NCBI GenBank assembly: GCA_022842305.1 | Contig: JALHPY010000014.1 | Location: 1-61,821, forward strand | DNA length: 61,821 nt | Origin: Rubrivivax sp. | GTDB lineage: Bacteria > Pseudomonadota > Gammaproteobacteria > Burkholderiales > Burkholderiaceae_C | Direction: 5' to 3' | In this document: one piece after another, positions 11,198 to 19,660 of the stretch | How the letters are laid out: each line of letters starts with the position of its first letter | How positions within the stretch are numbered: position 1 is the stretch's first letter | Translations under genes and position numbers: made by a program | The notes under the pieces: generated by a model | Databases searched by the model: none | What the model was told of the DNA's origin: nothing | The model's input: the letters and a program-made list of their open reading frames with translations, nothing else

Positions 11198-11414
11198 GCG
11201 ACCAAATTCCACGATATAAAATCAACGGCGCCATGCGGAAAAGGGGCGAATTGGGCAGGCGGTGCATGCGCACCGGAACCGCTGAAGCCGGCCCTGCGCT
11301 GCTTTCGCCGGGCCGCAAGAAAGGCACCGGCGCGCCAGCGGCACGCCCTGTTGCCAGTGCCGCCCAAAGCCGTCCTTATGATCGCGCCGGCTCAAGCCCC
11401 AGGGGTCTCATCGC

Positions 11415-12416
11415 ATGTCCTCCTTCGCCTATCTCTCGGACCAGCGCTTCCTGAAGGCAGGCCCGCCCGCGACGGACACGCCCTATGCCGTGGCCGGCAT
11501 CGCCTGGGACGGCGCCACCACCAACCGCCCCGGGGCACGCCTGGCACCGCGTGCCATCCGCCAGGCCAGCCACATGCTGTGCGACGGCACGCACCCGCTG
11601 TTCGACACCAGCCCGCTGGGCCGGCTGGGCGACTTGGGCGACCTGCAACTGCCCAACACCGCGCTGGCGGCCATGCGCGAAGCCCTGGCCCCGCTGGCGG
11701 CCGACCTGCTGCGGCGCCACCACATGGTGTGGCTGGGCGGCGACCACTCCATCACCTTGCCCCTGCTGCGCGCGTACCGCGCCTGGCTGGGCCGGCCGCT
11801 GGCGGTGATCCACTTCGACGCGCACTGCGACACCTGGCAAGACCACTTCGGCGAGCCCTCGGGCCACGGCACCTGGGTCTGGGAAGCCATGCAAGAGGGC
11901 CTGGTGATAGCCGCCGGCTTCACGCAGATCGGCATCCGCTCTGCGGGCCAGCGCGCGGCGCGCGATTACGTGCAGCAGCGCGGCGGCCAGATATTCACGG
12001 CGCGCGCGCTGCGCGGTCTGGAGTCGCCGGCACAACTGCAGCCAGTGACCGCGGCCATCCGCCAGCGTCTGGCGGCGCTGGGCCACCCGCCGGTCTACCT
12101 GAGCCTGGACATCGACTGCCTGGACCCGGCCTTCGCCCCCGGCACCGGCACGCCCGAGCCCGGCGGCCTGAGCACGGCCCAGGTGCTGACGCTGCTGGAA
12201 GAGCTGGCCGACCTGCCCTTCGTGGGCATGGACTGCGTCGAGGTCTCGCCTCCGTTTGACCATGCAGAGCTCAGCAGCCAGGCCGCGGCCCACTTTGTCT
12301 GGACCTATCTGTGCGGGCGCCTGGGCGCGGCCAAGCTGAACGCTTCGTTTGATCCGGCGCAAGGCCCTTCCGAGGCGCGTACCAAGAATACGCCCATTGC
12401 CCAGGAGCCTTCATGA
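11415..12416 (+). CDS. speB: agmatinase or guanidinobutyrase-type ureohydrolase
   Basis: Binuclear-manganese ureohydrolase releasing urea from a guanidino compound; agmatine to putrescine is the likeliest reaction given the putrescine genes that follow. The 333 residues show all metal-binding motifs: GGDHS at 108-112, DAHCDTW at 135-141 and SLDIDCLDPAFAPGTG further on. Guanidinobutyrase and guanidinopropionase share these motifs, so the substrate is inferred. The ATG at 11415 lies at the end of the long divergent spacer. Its TGA overlaps the ATG of a hemerythrin gene (ATGA), an unusual partner. The C-terminal tail of about 25 residues is low in complexity. Confidence 0.87.
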   Translation: MSSFAYLSDQRFLKAGPPATDTPYAVAGIAWDGATTNRPGARLAPRAIRQASHMLCDGTHPLFDTSPLGRLGDLGDLQLPNTALAAMREALAPLAADLLRRHHMVWLGGDHSITLPLLRAYRAWLGRPLAVIHFDAHCDTWQDHFGEPSGHGTWVWEAMQEGLVIAAGFTQIGIRSAGQRAARDYVQQRGGQIFTARALRGLESPAQLQPVTAAIRQRLAALGHPPVYLSLDIDCLDPAFAPGTGTPEPGGLSTAQVLTLLEELADLPFVGMDCVEVSPPFDHAELSSQAAAHFVWTYLCGRLGAAKLNASFDPAQGPSEARTKNTPIAQEPS

Positions 12417-12958
12417 AAGCTGCCAACGCCCCCGCCCCGCGCCCCCCGCGCAAGCCCCGTGATACCCGTCCGCCGGCACCGCCGCTGCCCGAGTTCGAGA
12501 AGCTGGACCAGGCGCACCGCGCCGCGCTCGAAATGCTGCAGGCCTTCGACCGCCTGATCGAACATCTGGACGACCGCGGCCTGGACGACACCGCCCGCGC
12601 CAGCGCCAAGGAGATCCTGGCCTTCTTCAACGGCCCCGGCCGCGACCACCACGCGCAGGAGGAAGCGCAGGTCTTCCCCGTGTTGCTGGCCAGCGGTGAT
12701 GCCGAACTGGTGCAGCACGTGCACCGCCTGCAGCAAGACCACGGCTGGCTGGACGAAGACTGGCATGAGCTGGCGCCGCAGATCGAAGGCATCGCCGCCG
12801 GCTACAACTGGTACGACCTGGCCATGCTGCGCAACGCACTGCCGATCTACACCGCGCTGCACCACGACCACATCGCGCTCGAAGAGACCGTGGTCTACCC
12901 GGCTGCCCGCGCTGCCCGCGCCGCGATAGAGGCCGGCCAGAAGGCGCGCACCGCCTGA
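12413..12958 (+). CDS. hemerythrin HHE-domain protein
   Basis: A 181-residue four-helix-bundle protein expected to bind a non-heme di-iron centre and oxygen or nitric oxide. A Pro/Arg-rich N-terminal tail (about 30 residues) precedes the domain. Likely ligands lie in LDQAHRAAL, GRDHHAQEEAQVFP, VQHVHRLQQDH and ALHHDHIALEETVVYP. It overlaps the ureohydrolase by four bases, so the two are co-translated, and a strong terminator follows. Possible roles are oxygen or iron homeostasis or nitrosative stress; nothing in the sequence decides. Confidence 0.87.
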   Translation: MKAANAPAPRPPRKPRDTRPPAPPLPEFEKLDQAHRAALEMLQAFDRLIEHLDDRGLDDTARASAKEILAFFNGPGRDHHAQEEAQVFPVLLASGDAELVQHVHRLQQDHGWLDEDWHELAPQIEGIAAGYNWYDLAMLRNALPIYTALHHDHIALEETVVYPAARAARAAIEAGQKARTA

Positions 12959-12970
12959 TCCCCTGACCCC

Positions 12971-13024
12971 GGCTCGCCACCCGGCGAGCCCGCACCGCGG
13001 CGCCCCAAGGGCGCCGCTTTGCTT
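12971..13024 (+). terminator. tandem hairpins, intrinsic terminator after the hemerythrin gene
   Basis: GGCTCGCC (12971-12978) pairs with GGCGAGCC (12983-12990). A second, stronger stem pairs GCGGCGCCC (12997-13005) with GGGCGCCGC (13009-13017) around a CAA loop and is followed by TTTGCTT. The second looks like a true rho-independent terminator. Confidence 0.72.
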
Positions 13025-13156
13025 ATGCAGGCCCGCCGCCGCCGCACGGCGATGCCGGACAATCCCGCTCAGGGCGCCCCCGGGCTGGAACACCTTGCAC
13101 TGCCGTGGTGCAATGGCTGACCGGCGGCGCAAGCCCGCCGGCCCCGAGGAGACCCC

Positions 13157-14509
13157 ATGAACCAAGCCCTGGACCCCGCCCTGCTGCAGGCCGCCACCGG
13201 CGCCGCGCCCGCGATGGACGCCTACTGGATGCCCTTCACGGCCAACCGCCAGTTCAAGAAGGCGCCGCGCCTGCTCACGCGCGCCGAGGGCATGCACTAC
13301 TGGGACGACCAGGGCCGCCAGGTGCTGGACGCCGTGGCCGGGCTGTGGTGCGTGAACGCCGGCCATGCGCGGCCGCGCATCGTCAAGGCCATCCAGCAGC
13401 AGGCGGCCGAGATGGACTTCGCCCCGCCCTTCCAGATGGCCCACCCCAAGGCCTTCGAGCTGGCCGAGCGCCTGGCCGCCATCGCCCCGGCCGGGCTGAA
13501 CCGCGTGTTCTTCAGCAACTCCGGATCAGAAGCGGTGGAGACCGCGCTGAAGATCGCCCTGGCCTACCAGCGCGTGCGCGGCGAGGCGTCGCGCACCCGG
13601 CTCATCGGCCGCGAGCGCGGCTACCACGGTGTCAACTTCGGCAGCATCTCGGTGGGCGGCATCGTCGGCAACCGCAAGATGTTCGGCGCCATGATCGCCG
13701 GCGTCGACCACATCCGCCACACCCACGACCCGGCGCGCAACGCCTTCAGCGTGGGCCAGCCCCTGCACGGCGCCGACGCCGCCGACGACCTGGAACGCCT
13801 GGTGGCGCTGCACGACGCCAGCAATATCGCCGCGGTCATCGTCGAGCCCGTGGCCGGCAGCACCGGTGTGCTGATCCCGCCCCAGGGCTACCTGCAGCGG
13901 CTGCGCGAGATCTGCACGCGCCACGGCATCCTGCTGATCTTCGACGAAGTCATCACCGGCTTCGGCCGCACCGGCTCGCCCTTCGCGGCGCAGACCTTCG
14001 GCGTGGTGCCCGACCTCATCACCTGCGCCAAGGGCCTGACCAACGGTGCCGTGCCCATGGGCGCGGTGCTGGTGCGTCAGGACATCCACGACGCCTTCAT
14101 GACCGGGCCCGAGCACCTGATCGAGTTCGCCCACGGCTACACCTACTCGGCCCACCCGCTGGCCTGCGCCGCCGGCATCGCCACCCTGGACACCTATGCC
14201 GAAGAAGGCCTGCTGACGCGCGCCGCCGGTCTGGCGCAGGGCTTTGCCCAGGCCGTGCATTCGCTGCGCGGTGAACCGAACGTGATCGACGTGCGCAACA
14301 TCGGCCTGGTGGCCGGTATCGAACTGGCGCCGCTGCCCGGCGAACCGGCCCGGCGCGCCTTCGGTGTGTTCCTGGACTGCCTGGCCCAGGGCGTGATGGT
14401 GCGCACGACGGGCGACACGGTGGCGCTGTCGCCGCCGCTGATCATCGAGCCGGCGCAGATCACGCAGATCGTCGAAACCCTGCGGGGCGCGCTCCGCCGC
14501 GCCGCCTGA
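13157..14509 (+). CDS. class III omega-aminotransferase, beta-alanine:pyruvate type
   Basis: PLP-dependent transaminase of 450 residues moving the terminal amino group of an omega-amino acid or amine to pyruvate. The N-terminal YWMPFTANRQFKKAPR and LWCVNAGHARP segments are those of the BauA/omega-APT group. DEVITGFGRTG is at 263-273 and the PLP lysine is Lys292 in TCAKGLTNGA. As first gene of the polyamine block it may act on beta-alanine, on GABA or on aminopropyl products of polyamine breakdown. Preceded by a GAGGAGA ribosome site; its TGA overlaps the next ATG (TGATG). Substrate is inferred from family and context. Confidence 0.88.
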   Translation: MNQALDPALLQAATGAAPAMDAYWMPFTANRQFKKAPRLLTRAEGMHYWDDQGRQVLDAVAGLWCVNAGHARPRIVKAIQQQAAEMDFAPPFQMAHPKAFELAERLAAIAPAGLNRVFFSNSGSEAVETALKIALAYQRVRGEASRTRLIGRERGYHGVNFGSISVGGIVGNRKMFGAMIAGVDHIRHTHDPARNAFSVGQPLHGADAADDLERLVALHDASNIAAVIVEPVAGSTGVLIPPQGYLQRLREICTRHGILLIFDEVITGFGRTGSPFAAQTFGVVPDLITCAKGLTNGAVPMGAVLVRQDIHDAFMTGPEHLIEFAHGYTYSAHPLACAAGIATLDTYAEEGLLTRAAGLAQGFAQAVHSLRGEPNVIDVRNIGLVAGIELAPLPGEPARRAFGVFLDCLAQGVMVRTTGDTVALSPPLIIEPAQITQIVETLRGALRRAA

Positions 14510-15822
14510 TGGGGTTGCTGGACACCGACCGCAGCCTCGCGCTCGACTCCTACTACGCCGCCAGCGCGCCGCTGGCGCAGCGCCATGCGCCGCTGCGCGG
14601 TGACCAGCGCTGCGACGTGGCCGTGGTCGGCGGCGGCCTGGCCGGCCTGTCGGCTGCGCTCGACCTGCGCCAGCGCGGCTTCGACGTGGTGCTGCTCGAA
14701 GCGCAGCAGATCGGCTTCGGCGCCAGCGGGCGCAACGGCGGGCAGGCGATCCACGGCCTGGCCTGTGACCAGGAGCTGATCGAGTTCCAGTTGGGCCGCG
14801 ACGACGCGCGCCGCATCTGGGACATGAGCATCGAGGCGCTGGACCTGCTGAAGCAGCGCATCGCCGAGCACGCCATCGCCTGCGAATGGCGCGACGGCTG
14901 GCTGGGGGTGGCGCGCACGCCGGGCAAGGGGCGCGAGCTGATGCGCTGGGCCCAGCGCACCGAGAAGCGCTACGGCTACGTCGTGCAGCGCTTGGCGCCG
15001 GGTGAACTGGGCCACTGGATCGCCAGCCCCGAGTTCCACAGCGGTGTGTACGACCCGCGCTCGGGCCACCTGCAACCGCTGAAGTACACGCGCGGCCTGG
15101 CGCGGGCGGCCGCCGCGGCCGGCGTGCGCATCTTCGAGGACAGCGCGGCGCTGGAACTGCTGCCCGGCCCGGCGCCGCGGTTGCGCACCGCGCAGGGCAT
15201 GGTGACTGCTGCGCAGGTGCTGCTGGCCGGCAATGTCTACCTGGGTGCCTTGGCAACTTCGCTGGCACCCGCGCTGGCGCCGCGCATCATGCCGGTCGGC
15301 ACCTACATCGCCTGCACCGAGGCGTTGCCGCCGGCCCTGGCCGAAACCCTGATTCCGTCGCGCAGCGCGGTTTGCGACAACAACTTCGTGCTCGACTACT
15401 TCCGCACCACCGACGACAACCGCATGCTCTACGGCGGCCGCGTCAGCTACAGCACGCGCACGCCTTCCGATCTGGCCGAGAGCATGCGTCGGCGCATGGT
15501 GTTGACCTTCCCGCAACTGCAGGGCCGGCGCATCGAATACGCCTGGGGCGGCTTCGTCGACATCACCATGAACCGCGCGCCCGACTTCGGCCGGCTGGAC
15601 GGGCTGGGCAAGGTCTACTACCTGCAGGGCTTCTCGGGCCACGGCCTGGCGCTCACCGGGCTGGCCGGGCGCCTGGTGGCCGAGGCGATGGCCGGCGATG
15701 CCACGCGCTTCGATGTCTTCGCGCAGATCGGCCACTGCAACTTCCCCGGCGGCACGCGCTTGCGCACGCCGGCGCTGGTGCTGGCCATGGCCTGGTACCG
15801 GCTGCGCGATATGCTTGCGTGA
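14509..15822 (+). CDS. puuB: gamma-glutamylputrescine oxidase (FAD-dependent)
   Basis: Member of the DAO-fold FAD oxidoreductases; in the Puu pathway PuuB oxidises gamma-glutamylputrescine to the aminobutyraldehyde with release of ammonia and peroxide. The 437-residue protein has SYYAAS near the N terminus, a dinucleotide-binding GGGLAG at 41-46 within DVAVVGGGLAGLSAAL, GASGRNGGQ typical of the PuuB/OrdL group, and FSGHGLALTGLAGRLVAEA at the C-terminal flavin contact. Neighbours encoding PuuD-, PuuA- and PuuC-like enzymes support the assignment over sarcosine or glycine oxidase. It overlaps the preceding gene by one base. Confidence 0.88.
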   Translation: MGLLDTDRSLALDSYYAASAPLAQRHAPLRGDQRCDVAVVGGGLAGLSAALDLRQRGFDVVLLEAQQIGFGASGRNGGQAIHGLACDQELIEFQLGRDDARRIWDMSIEALDLLKQRIAEHAIACEWRDGWLGVARTPGKGRELMRWAQRTEKRYGYVVQRLAPGELGHWIASPEFHSGVYDPRSGHLQPLKYTRGLARAAAAAGVRIFEDSAALELLPGPAPRLRTAQGMVTAAQVLLAGNVYLGALATSLAPALAPRIMPVGTYIACTEALPPALAETLIPSRSAVCDNNFVLDYFRTTDDNRMLYGGRVSYSTRTPSDLAESMRRRMVLTFPQLQGRRIEYAWGGFVDITMNRAPDFGRLDGLGKVYYLQGFSGHGLALTGLAGRLVAEAMAGDATRFDVFAQIGHCNFPGGTRLRTPALVLAMAWYRLRDMLA

Positions 15823-15830
15823 TCCCGACC

Positions 15831-16634
15831 ATGCACAGCACTCTCGCCCCCCGTCCCGTCGTCCTCGTGCCGGCCTGCAACCGGACGCCGGGCCAGCATC
15901 CGTACCACGTTGCCGGGCAGAAGTACGTGGATGCCGTGCGTCTGGCCGGCGCGCTGCCGCTGGTGGTGCCCGGGCTTGACGAGGCCGACGCCGAGGCCGC
16001 GCTGGACCTGGCGCAGGGCGTGCTGCTCACCGGGTCGCCGTCCAACGTGCACCCCGCGCATTTCGGCCAGGCGGTGCACGACACCAGCCTGCCGCTGGAC
16101 CCGGCGCGCGATGTCTGGGTGCTGCCCTTCGTGCGCCGCGTGCTGGCGCGCGGCCTGCCGCTGCTGGCCATCTGCCGCGGCATGCAGGAAGTCAACGTGG
16201 CGCTGGGCGGCACGCTGCACCAAGCGGTGCAAGAGCAGCCCGGCCTGGCCGACCACCGCGCGCCGGAGGGCCGCCCTGCGGCCGAGCAGTACGCGCCGTC
16301 GCACAGCCTGCAGGTGCAGCCCGGCGGCGTGCTCGAACAGTTGCTGGGCGCAGTGCGCATCGAGGTCAACTCACTCCACGGCCAGGGCGTGGATCGGCTG
16401 GCACCGGGGCTGCGCGTCGAGGCCGTTGCGCCCGATGGTCTGGTCGAGGCCTTCTCGGTGATCGATGCGCCCGGCTTCAACCTGTGCGTGCAGTGGCACC
16501 CCGAGTGGCAGGCCGCCACCAACCCGGTGTCCATGGCCTTGCTGCGGGCCTTCGGCAGCGCCGTGCGGCAATACCGCGACCAATACCGCGACCGCGTGCG
16601 CGGCCCCTTGCCAAGCCCGGCCAGCACTGCCTGA
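15831..16634 (+). CDS. puuD: gamma-glutamyl-GABA hydrolase, class I glutamine amidotransferase-like
   Basis: Releases GABA and glutamate from gamma-glutamyl-GABA; equivalent to Pseudomonas SpuA. The 267-residue product has the nucleophile elbow AICRGMQEVN with Cys115 and the catalytic His/Glu pair in QWHPEW near residue 226. LLTGSPSNVHP and HQAVQEQPGLADHRAP are typical PuuD segments. The ATG at 15831 is preferred; a GTG at 15819 overlaps the puuB stop (GTGA) and would add four residues. Two short YRDQ repeats mark the C-terminal tail, next to a CAATACCGCGAC duplication at DNA level. Confidence 0.9.
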   Translation: MHSTLAPRPVVLVPACNRTPGQHPYHVAGQKYVDAVRLAGALPLVVPGLDEADAEAALDLAQGVLLTGSPSNVHPAHFGQAVHDTSLPLDPARDVWVLPFVRRVLARGLPLLAICRGMQEVNVALGGTLHQAVQEQPGLADHRAPEGRPAAEQYAPSHSLQVQPGGVLEQLLGAVRIEVNSLHGQGVDRLAPGLRVEAVAPDGLVEAFSVIDAPGFNLCVQWHPEWQAATNPVSMALLRAFGSAVRQYRDQYRDRVRGPLPSPASTA

Positions 16635-16685
16635 ACGCCGGGCCCGGCCCGGCATGCCGAACCCGCCAGACTGCCGAGACCGTTC

Positions 16686-18053
16686 ATGACTTCCAGAGAC
16701 CATTTCACCTTCGCCGAGCTGGAACAGTGGCTCAACGAGCACCGCGTCACCGAGATCGAGTGCCTGGTGCCCGACCTCACCGGCGTGGCCCGCGGCAAGA
16801 TCCTGCCGCGCCAGAAATTCACCGAAGACCGCGGCATGCGCCTGCCCGAGGCCGTGGTGGCCATGGGCGTGACGGGCGAGTTCCCCGAAGAGGGGCCCTA
16901 CTACGACGTCATCACGCCCACCGACCGCGACATGCACCTGCGGCCCGACCCGACCACGGTGCGCATCGTGCCCTGGGCCACCGACCCCACGGCGCAGGTC
17001 ATCCACGACTGCTATGACCGCCAGGGCGTGCTGGTGCCCTTTGCTCCGCGCTCGGTGCTGCGCCGCGTGTGCGAGCTGTACGCGGCCGAAGGCTGGGACC
17101 CGGTGGTGGCACCCGAGCTCGAGTTCTACCTGGTGGCGCGCAACACCGACCCCGACGTGCCGCTCAAGCCGCCCATCGGCCGCAGCGGGCGCAGCGAGAC
17201 CAGCCGCCAGGCCTATTCCATCGACGCGGTGAACGAGTTCGACCCGCTGTTCGAGGACGTGTACGACTACTGCGACAAGATGGAGCTGAACGTGGACACG
17301 CTGATCCACGAGGTCGGCGCCGGGCAGATGGAGATCAACTTCTTCCACGCCCACCCGCTGGGCCTGGCCGACGAGGTGTTCATGTTCAAGCGCACGGTGC
17401 GCGAAGCCGCGCTGCGCCACAACATGTTTGCCACCTTCATGGCCAAGCCCATCGCCGGCGAACCGGGCAGCGCCATGCACATCCACCAGAGCGTGATCAA
17501 CAAGGCCACCGGCCGCAACCTGTTCAGCAACGAGGACGGCTCGTCCAGCCGCGAGTTCTTCTGGTTCATCGGCGGGCTGCAGAAGTACATCCCGGCGGCG
17601 ATGGCGCTGTTCGCGCCCTACGTCAACAGCTACCGGCGGCTGGTGCGCGGCGTGGCCGCGCCCATCAACATCCAGTGGGGCACCGACAACCGCACCGTGG
17701 GCATCCGCAGCCCGGTGGCCGAGGCCGTGGCGCGGCGCATCGAGAACCGCGTGATCGGCGCCGACGCCAACCCCTACGTGGCCCTGGCCGCCACGCTGGC
17801 CTGCGGCTACCTGGGCATCAAGCAGCGCATCGAGCCCACGGCCGAGTGCAAGGGCGACGCCTACCTGGGCGACTTCCAGCTGCCGCGCAGCCTGGGCGAG
17901 GCCCTGACCCTGCTGCGCGCCGACAAGGACCTGGCCGAGGTGCTGGGCGCGTCATTCGTGACCGTCTACACCGAGGTCAAGGAGATCGAGTACGCCGAGT
18001 TCATGAAGGTGATCTCGCCCTGGGAGCGCGAACACCTGCTGCTGCATGTATAG
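16686..18053 (+). CDS. puuA: gamma-glutamylputrescine synthetase, glutamine synthetase family
   Basis: ATP-dependent ligation of glutamate to putrescine, first step of the Puu pathway; equivalent to SpuB/SpuI of Pseudomonas. The 455 residues carry the glutamine synthetase fold: an N-terminal beta-grasp part with VPDLTGVARGKILP, then the catalytic part with ELEFYLV, HEVGAGQMEINF, MAKPIAGEPGSAMHIHQSV, YVNSYRRLVRG and RRIENRVIGADANPYVA. It lacks the adenylylation tyrosine context of the nitrogen-assimilating GlnA, consistent with a polyamine ligase. A 52-base gap follows puuD; a repeat-bearing spacer separates it from spuC. Confidence 0.88.
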   Translation: MTSRDHFTFAELEQWLNEHRVTEIECLVPDLTGVARGKILPRQKFTEDRGMRLPEAVVAMGVTGEFPEEGPYYDVITPTDRDMHLRPDPTTVRIVPWATDPTAQVIHDCYDRQGVLVPFAPRSVLRRVCELYAAEGWDPVVAPELEFYLVARNTDPDVPLKPPIGRSGRSETSRQAYSIDAVNEFDPLFEDVYDYCDKMELNVDTLIHEVGAGQMEINFFHAHPLGLADEVFMFKRTVREAALRHNMFATFMAKPIAGEPGSAMHIHQSVINKATGRNLFSNEDGSSSREFFWFIGGLQKYIPAAMALFAPYVNSYRRLVRGVAAPINIQWGTDNRTVGIRSPVAEAVARRIENRVIGADANPYVALAATLACGYLGIKQRIEPTAECKGDAYLGDFQLPRSLGEALTLLRADKDLAEVLGASFVTVYTEVKEIEYAEFMKVISPWEREHLLLHV

Positions 18054-18054
18054 A

Positions 18055-18144
18055 CCACCCCCGAAGCGGCCTTCGGCCGCCTCCCCCTCGAGGGGGCGAC
18101 GCCAGCGGCCCGGCAGAGCCGGTTCCGCGGCGTCTGCTTGATGG
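18055..18144. repeat. Comamonadaceae-type intergenic palindromic repeat
   Basis: A dense array of palindromes between puuA and spuC: GCGGCC-TTC-GGCCGC (18066-18080), CCCCCTCGAGGGGG (18083-18096) and CCGGC-AGA-GCCGG (18110-18122), followed by TTCCGCGGCG. I recall near-identical elements scattered in Comamonadaceae genomes, but only one copy is in this window. It may act as an RNA processing or attenuation element inside the operon. Confidence 0.6.
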
Positions 18145-18166
18145 GCACTGCCAAGGAATCACCCAG

Positions 18167-19549
18167 ATGACGAGAACCACCCAAGAATGGCAGGCCGCCG
18201 ACGCGGCGCATTTCCTGCACCCCTTCACCGACTTCCAGAGCCTGGCGCGCAAGGGTTCGCGCGTGATCACGCGGGCCGAGAACATCTACCTGTGGGACAG
18301 CGACGGCCACAAGCTGCTGGACGCGATGAGCGGGCTGTGGTGCGTCAACGTCGGCTACGGCCAGCGCTCGCTGATAGACGCGGCAACGAAGCAGTTGCAG
18401 GAACTGCCCTTCTACAACGCCTTCTTCCAGACCGCCACGCCCCCGGCCATCGCCCTGGCCGAGCTGCTGGCCGAGGTGGCGCCGCCGGGCTTCGAGCACG
18501 TGTTCTTCGCCGGCTCGGGCTCGGAAGGCAACGACACCGTGGTGCGCATGGTGCGCCGCTACTGGGACCTGCTGGGCCAGCCGCAGCGCCAGGTGATCAT
18601 CAGCCGCGACAACGCCTACCACGGCAGCACCATGGCCGGCGCGTCGCTGGGCGGCATGGCCGGCATGCACGCCCAGGGCGGCCTGCCCATCCCGGGCATC
18701 GAGCACATCGGCCAGCCCTACTGGTGGCAGCACGGCCGGCCGCAGGGCCTGTCGCGCGAGGCCTTCGGCCTGCAGGCCGCACATTGGCTCGAGCAGCGCA
18801 TCCTGGCCATCGGCCCCGACAAGGTGGCGGCCTTCATCGGCGAGCCGGTGCAGGGTGCCGGCGGCGTGATCATCCCGCCGGCCACCTACTGGCCCGAGGT
18901 GCAGCGCATCTGCGACCAGTACGGCATCCTGGTGGTCAGCGACGAGGTCATCTGCGGCTTCGGCCGCACCGGCAGCTGGTTCGGCTGCCAGACCCAGGGC
19001 TTCAGGCCCGACCTGATGACCTTTGCCAAGGGCGTGACCAGCGGCTACATCCCGCTGGGCGGCGTGCTGGTGGGCGAGCGCATCGCGCGCGTGCTGATCG
19101 AGCGCGGCGGCGAGTTCAACCACGGCTACACCTATTCCGGCCACCCGGTGGCCTGCGCCGTGGGCCTGGCCAACGTGGGCCTGATCCGCAGCCTGGGCCT
19201 GGTGGAGCGCGTGCGCGACGACCTGGGCCCGTATCTTGCACAGGTGTACGCGTCGCTGGCCGATCACCCGCTGGTGGGTGATGCCGAGACCTGCGGCCTG
19301 ATGGGGGCGTTGCTGCTCGTGAAGGACAAGGCACAGGGGACGGCCTTCCCCGAGGCGCTGGAGATCGGCATGGTCTGCCGCGGCCACTGCTTCCGCGAAG
19401 GCCTGGTGATGCGCGCCGTGGGCGACCGCATGATCGTCGCCCCGCCTCTGGTCATCACGCGCGCGCAGATCGACGAGATGGCCGCGCTCATCCGCCGCTG
19501 CCTGGACCTGACGCTGGCCGATGCGCAGCGCGAGGGCTGGCTGCACTGA
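18167..19549 (+). CDS. spuC: putrescine:pyruvate aminotransferase, SpuC-like
   Basis: Class III PLP aminotransferase of 460 residues converting putrescine plus pyruvate to 4-aminobutanal and alanine, a route parallel to the glutamylated one. N-terminal HFLHPFTDFQSLARKGSRV and GLWCVNVGYG are typical of SpuC. DEVICGFGRTG lies at 259-269 and Lys288 in TFAKGVTSGY binds PLP. The ATG at 18167 follows an AAGGA ribosome site. The position between the glutamylputrescine synthetase and the binding protein copies the Pseudomonas spuBCD order, which supports the substrate. Confidence 0.9.
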   Translation: MTRTTQEWQAADAAHFLHPFTDFQSLARKGSRVITRAENIYLWDSDGHKLLDAMSGLWCVNVGYGQRSLIDAATKQLQELPFYNAFFQTATPPAIALAELLAEVAPPGFEHVFFAGSGSEGNDTVVRMVRRYWDLLGQPQRQVIISRDNAYHGSTMAGASLGGMAGMHAQGGLPIPGIEHIGQPYWWQHGRPQGLSREAFGLQAAHWLEQRILAIGPDKVAAFIGEPVQGAGGVIIPPATYWPEVQRICDQYGILVVSDEVICGFGRTGSWFGCQTQGFRPDLMTFAKGVTSGYIPLGGVLVGERIARVLIERGGEFNHGYTYSGHPVACAVGLANVGLIRSLGLVERVRDDLGPYLAQVYASLADHPLVGDAETCGLMGALLLVKDKAQGTAFPEALEIGMVCRGHCFREGLVMRAVGDRMIVAPPLVITRAQIDEMAALIRRCLDLTLADAQREGWLH

Positions 19550-19557
19550 GCCGGCAT

Positions 19558-19585
19558 TGATCGTTCCCCCCTGATCGTTCCCCCC
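19558..19585. repeat. 14-bp perfect tandem duplication upstream of potF
   Basis: TGATCGTTCCCCCC occurs twice head to tail at 19558-19571 and 19572-19585, in the 111-base spacer between spuC and potF. It may be a replication-slippage product; a regulatory role is only a possibility. Confidence 0.7.
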
Positions 19586-19660
19586 GATACCCCGCTCACT
19601 CTGATTGCCTAGACTTCCCGCCCACCGCATCCACACCAAGCTGCCCCCGGAGGTTGCCCC

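Larger units (their letters stand above)
10996..11414. other. 419-bp divergent regulatory region between aceA and speB
   Basis: Longest gene-free stretch of the window. It holds the aceA ribosome site (AGGAGA at 11002-11007), an AT-rich core at about 11085-11225 with a 16-bp palindrome and a GCTGCA/TGCAGC repeat (both listed separately), then GC-rich DNA leading to speB. Several open frames cross it but none has a recognisable product or a ribosome site. Confidence 0.7.

Noticed and set aside
11138..12259. Open frame crossing the aceA/speB spacer into speB in another frame
   Set aside because: The speB frame has all metal-binding motifs; the alternative is Arg/Pro/His-rich with no family resemblance.
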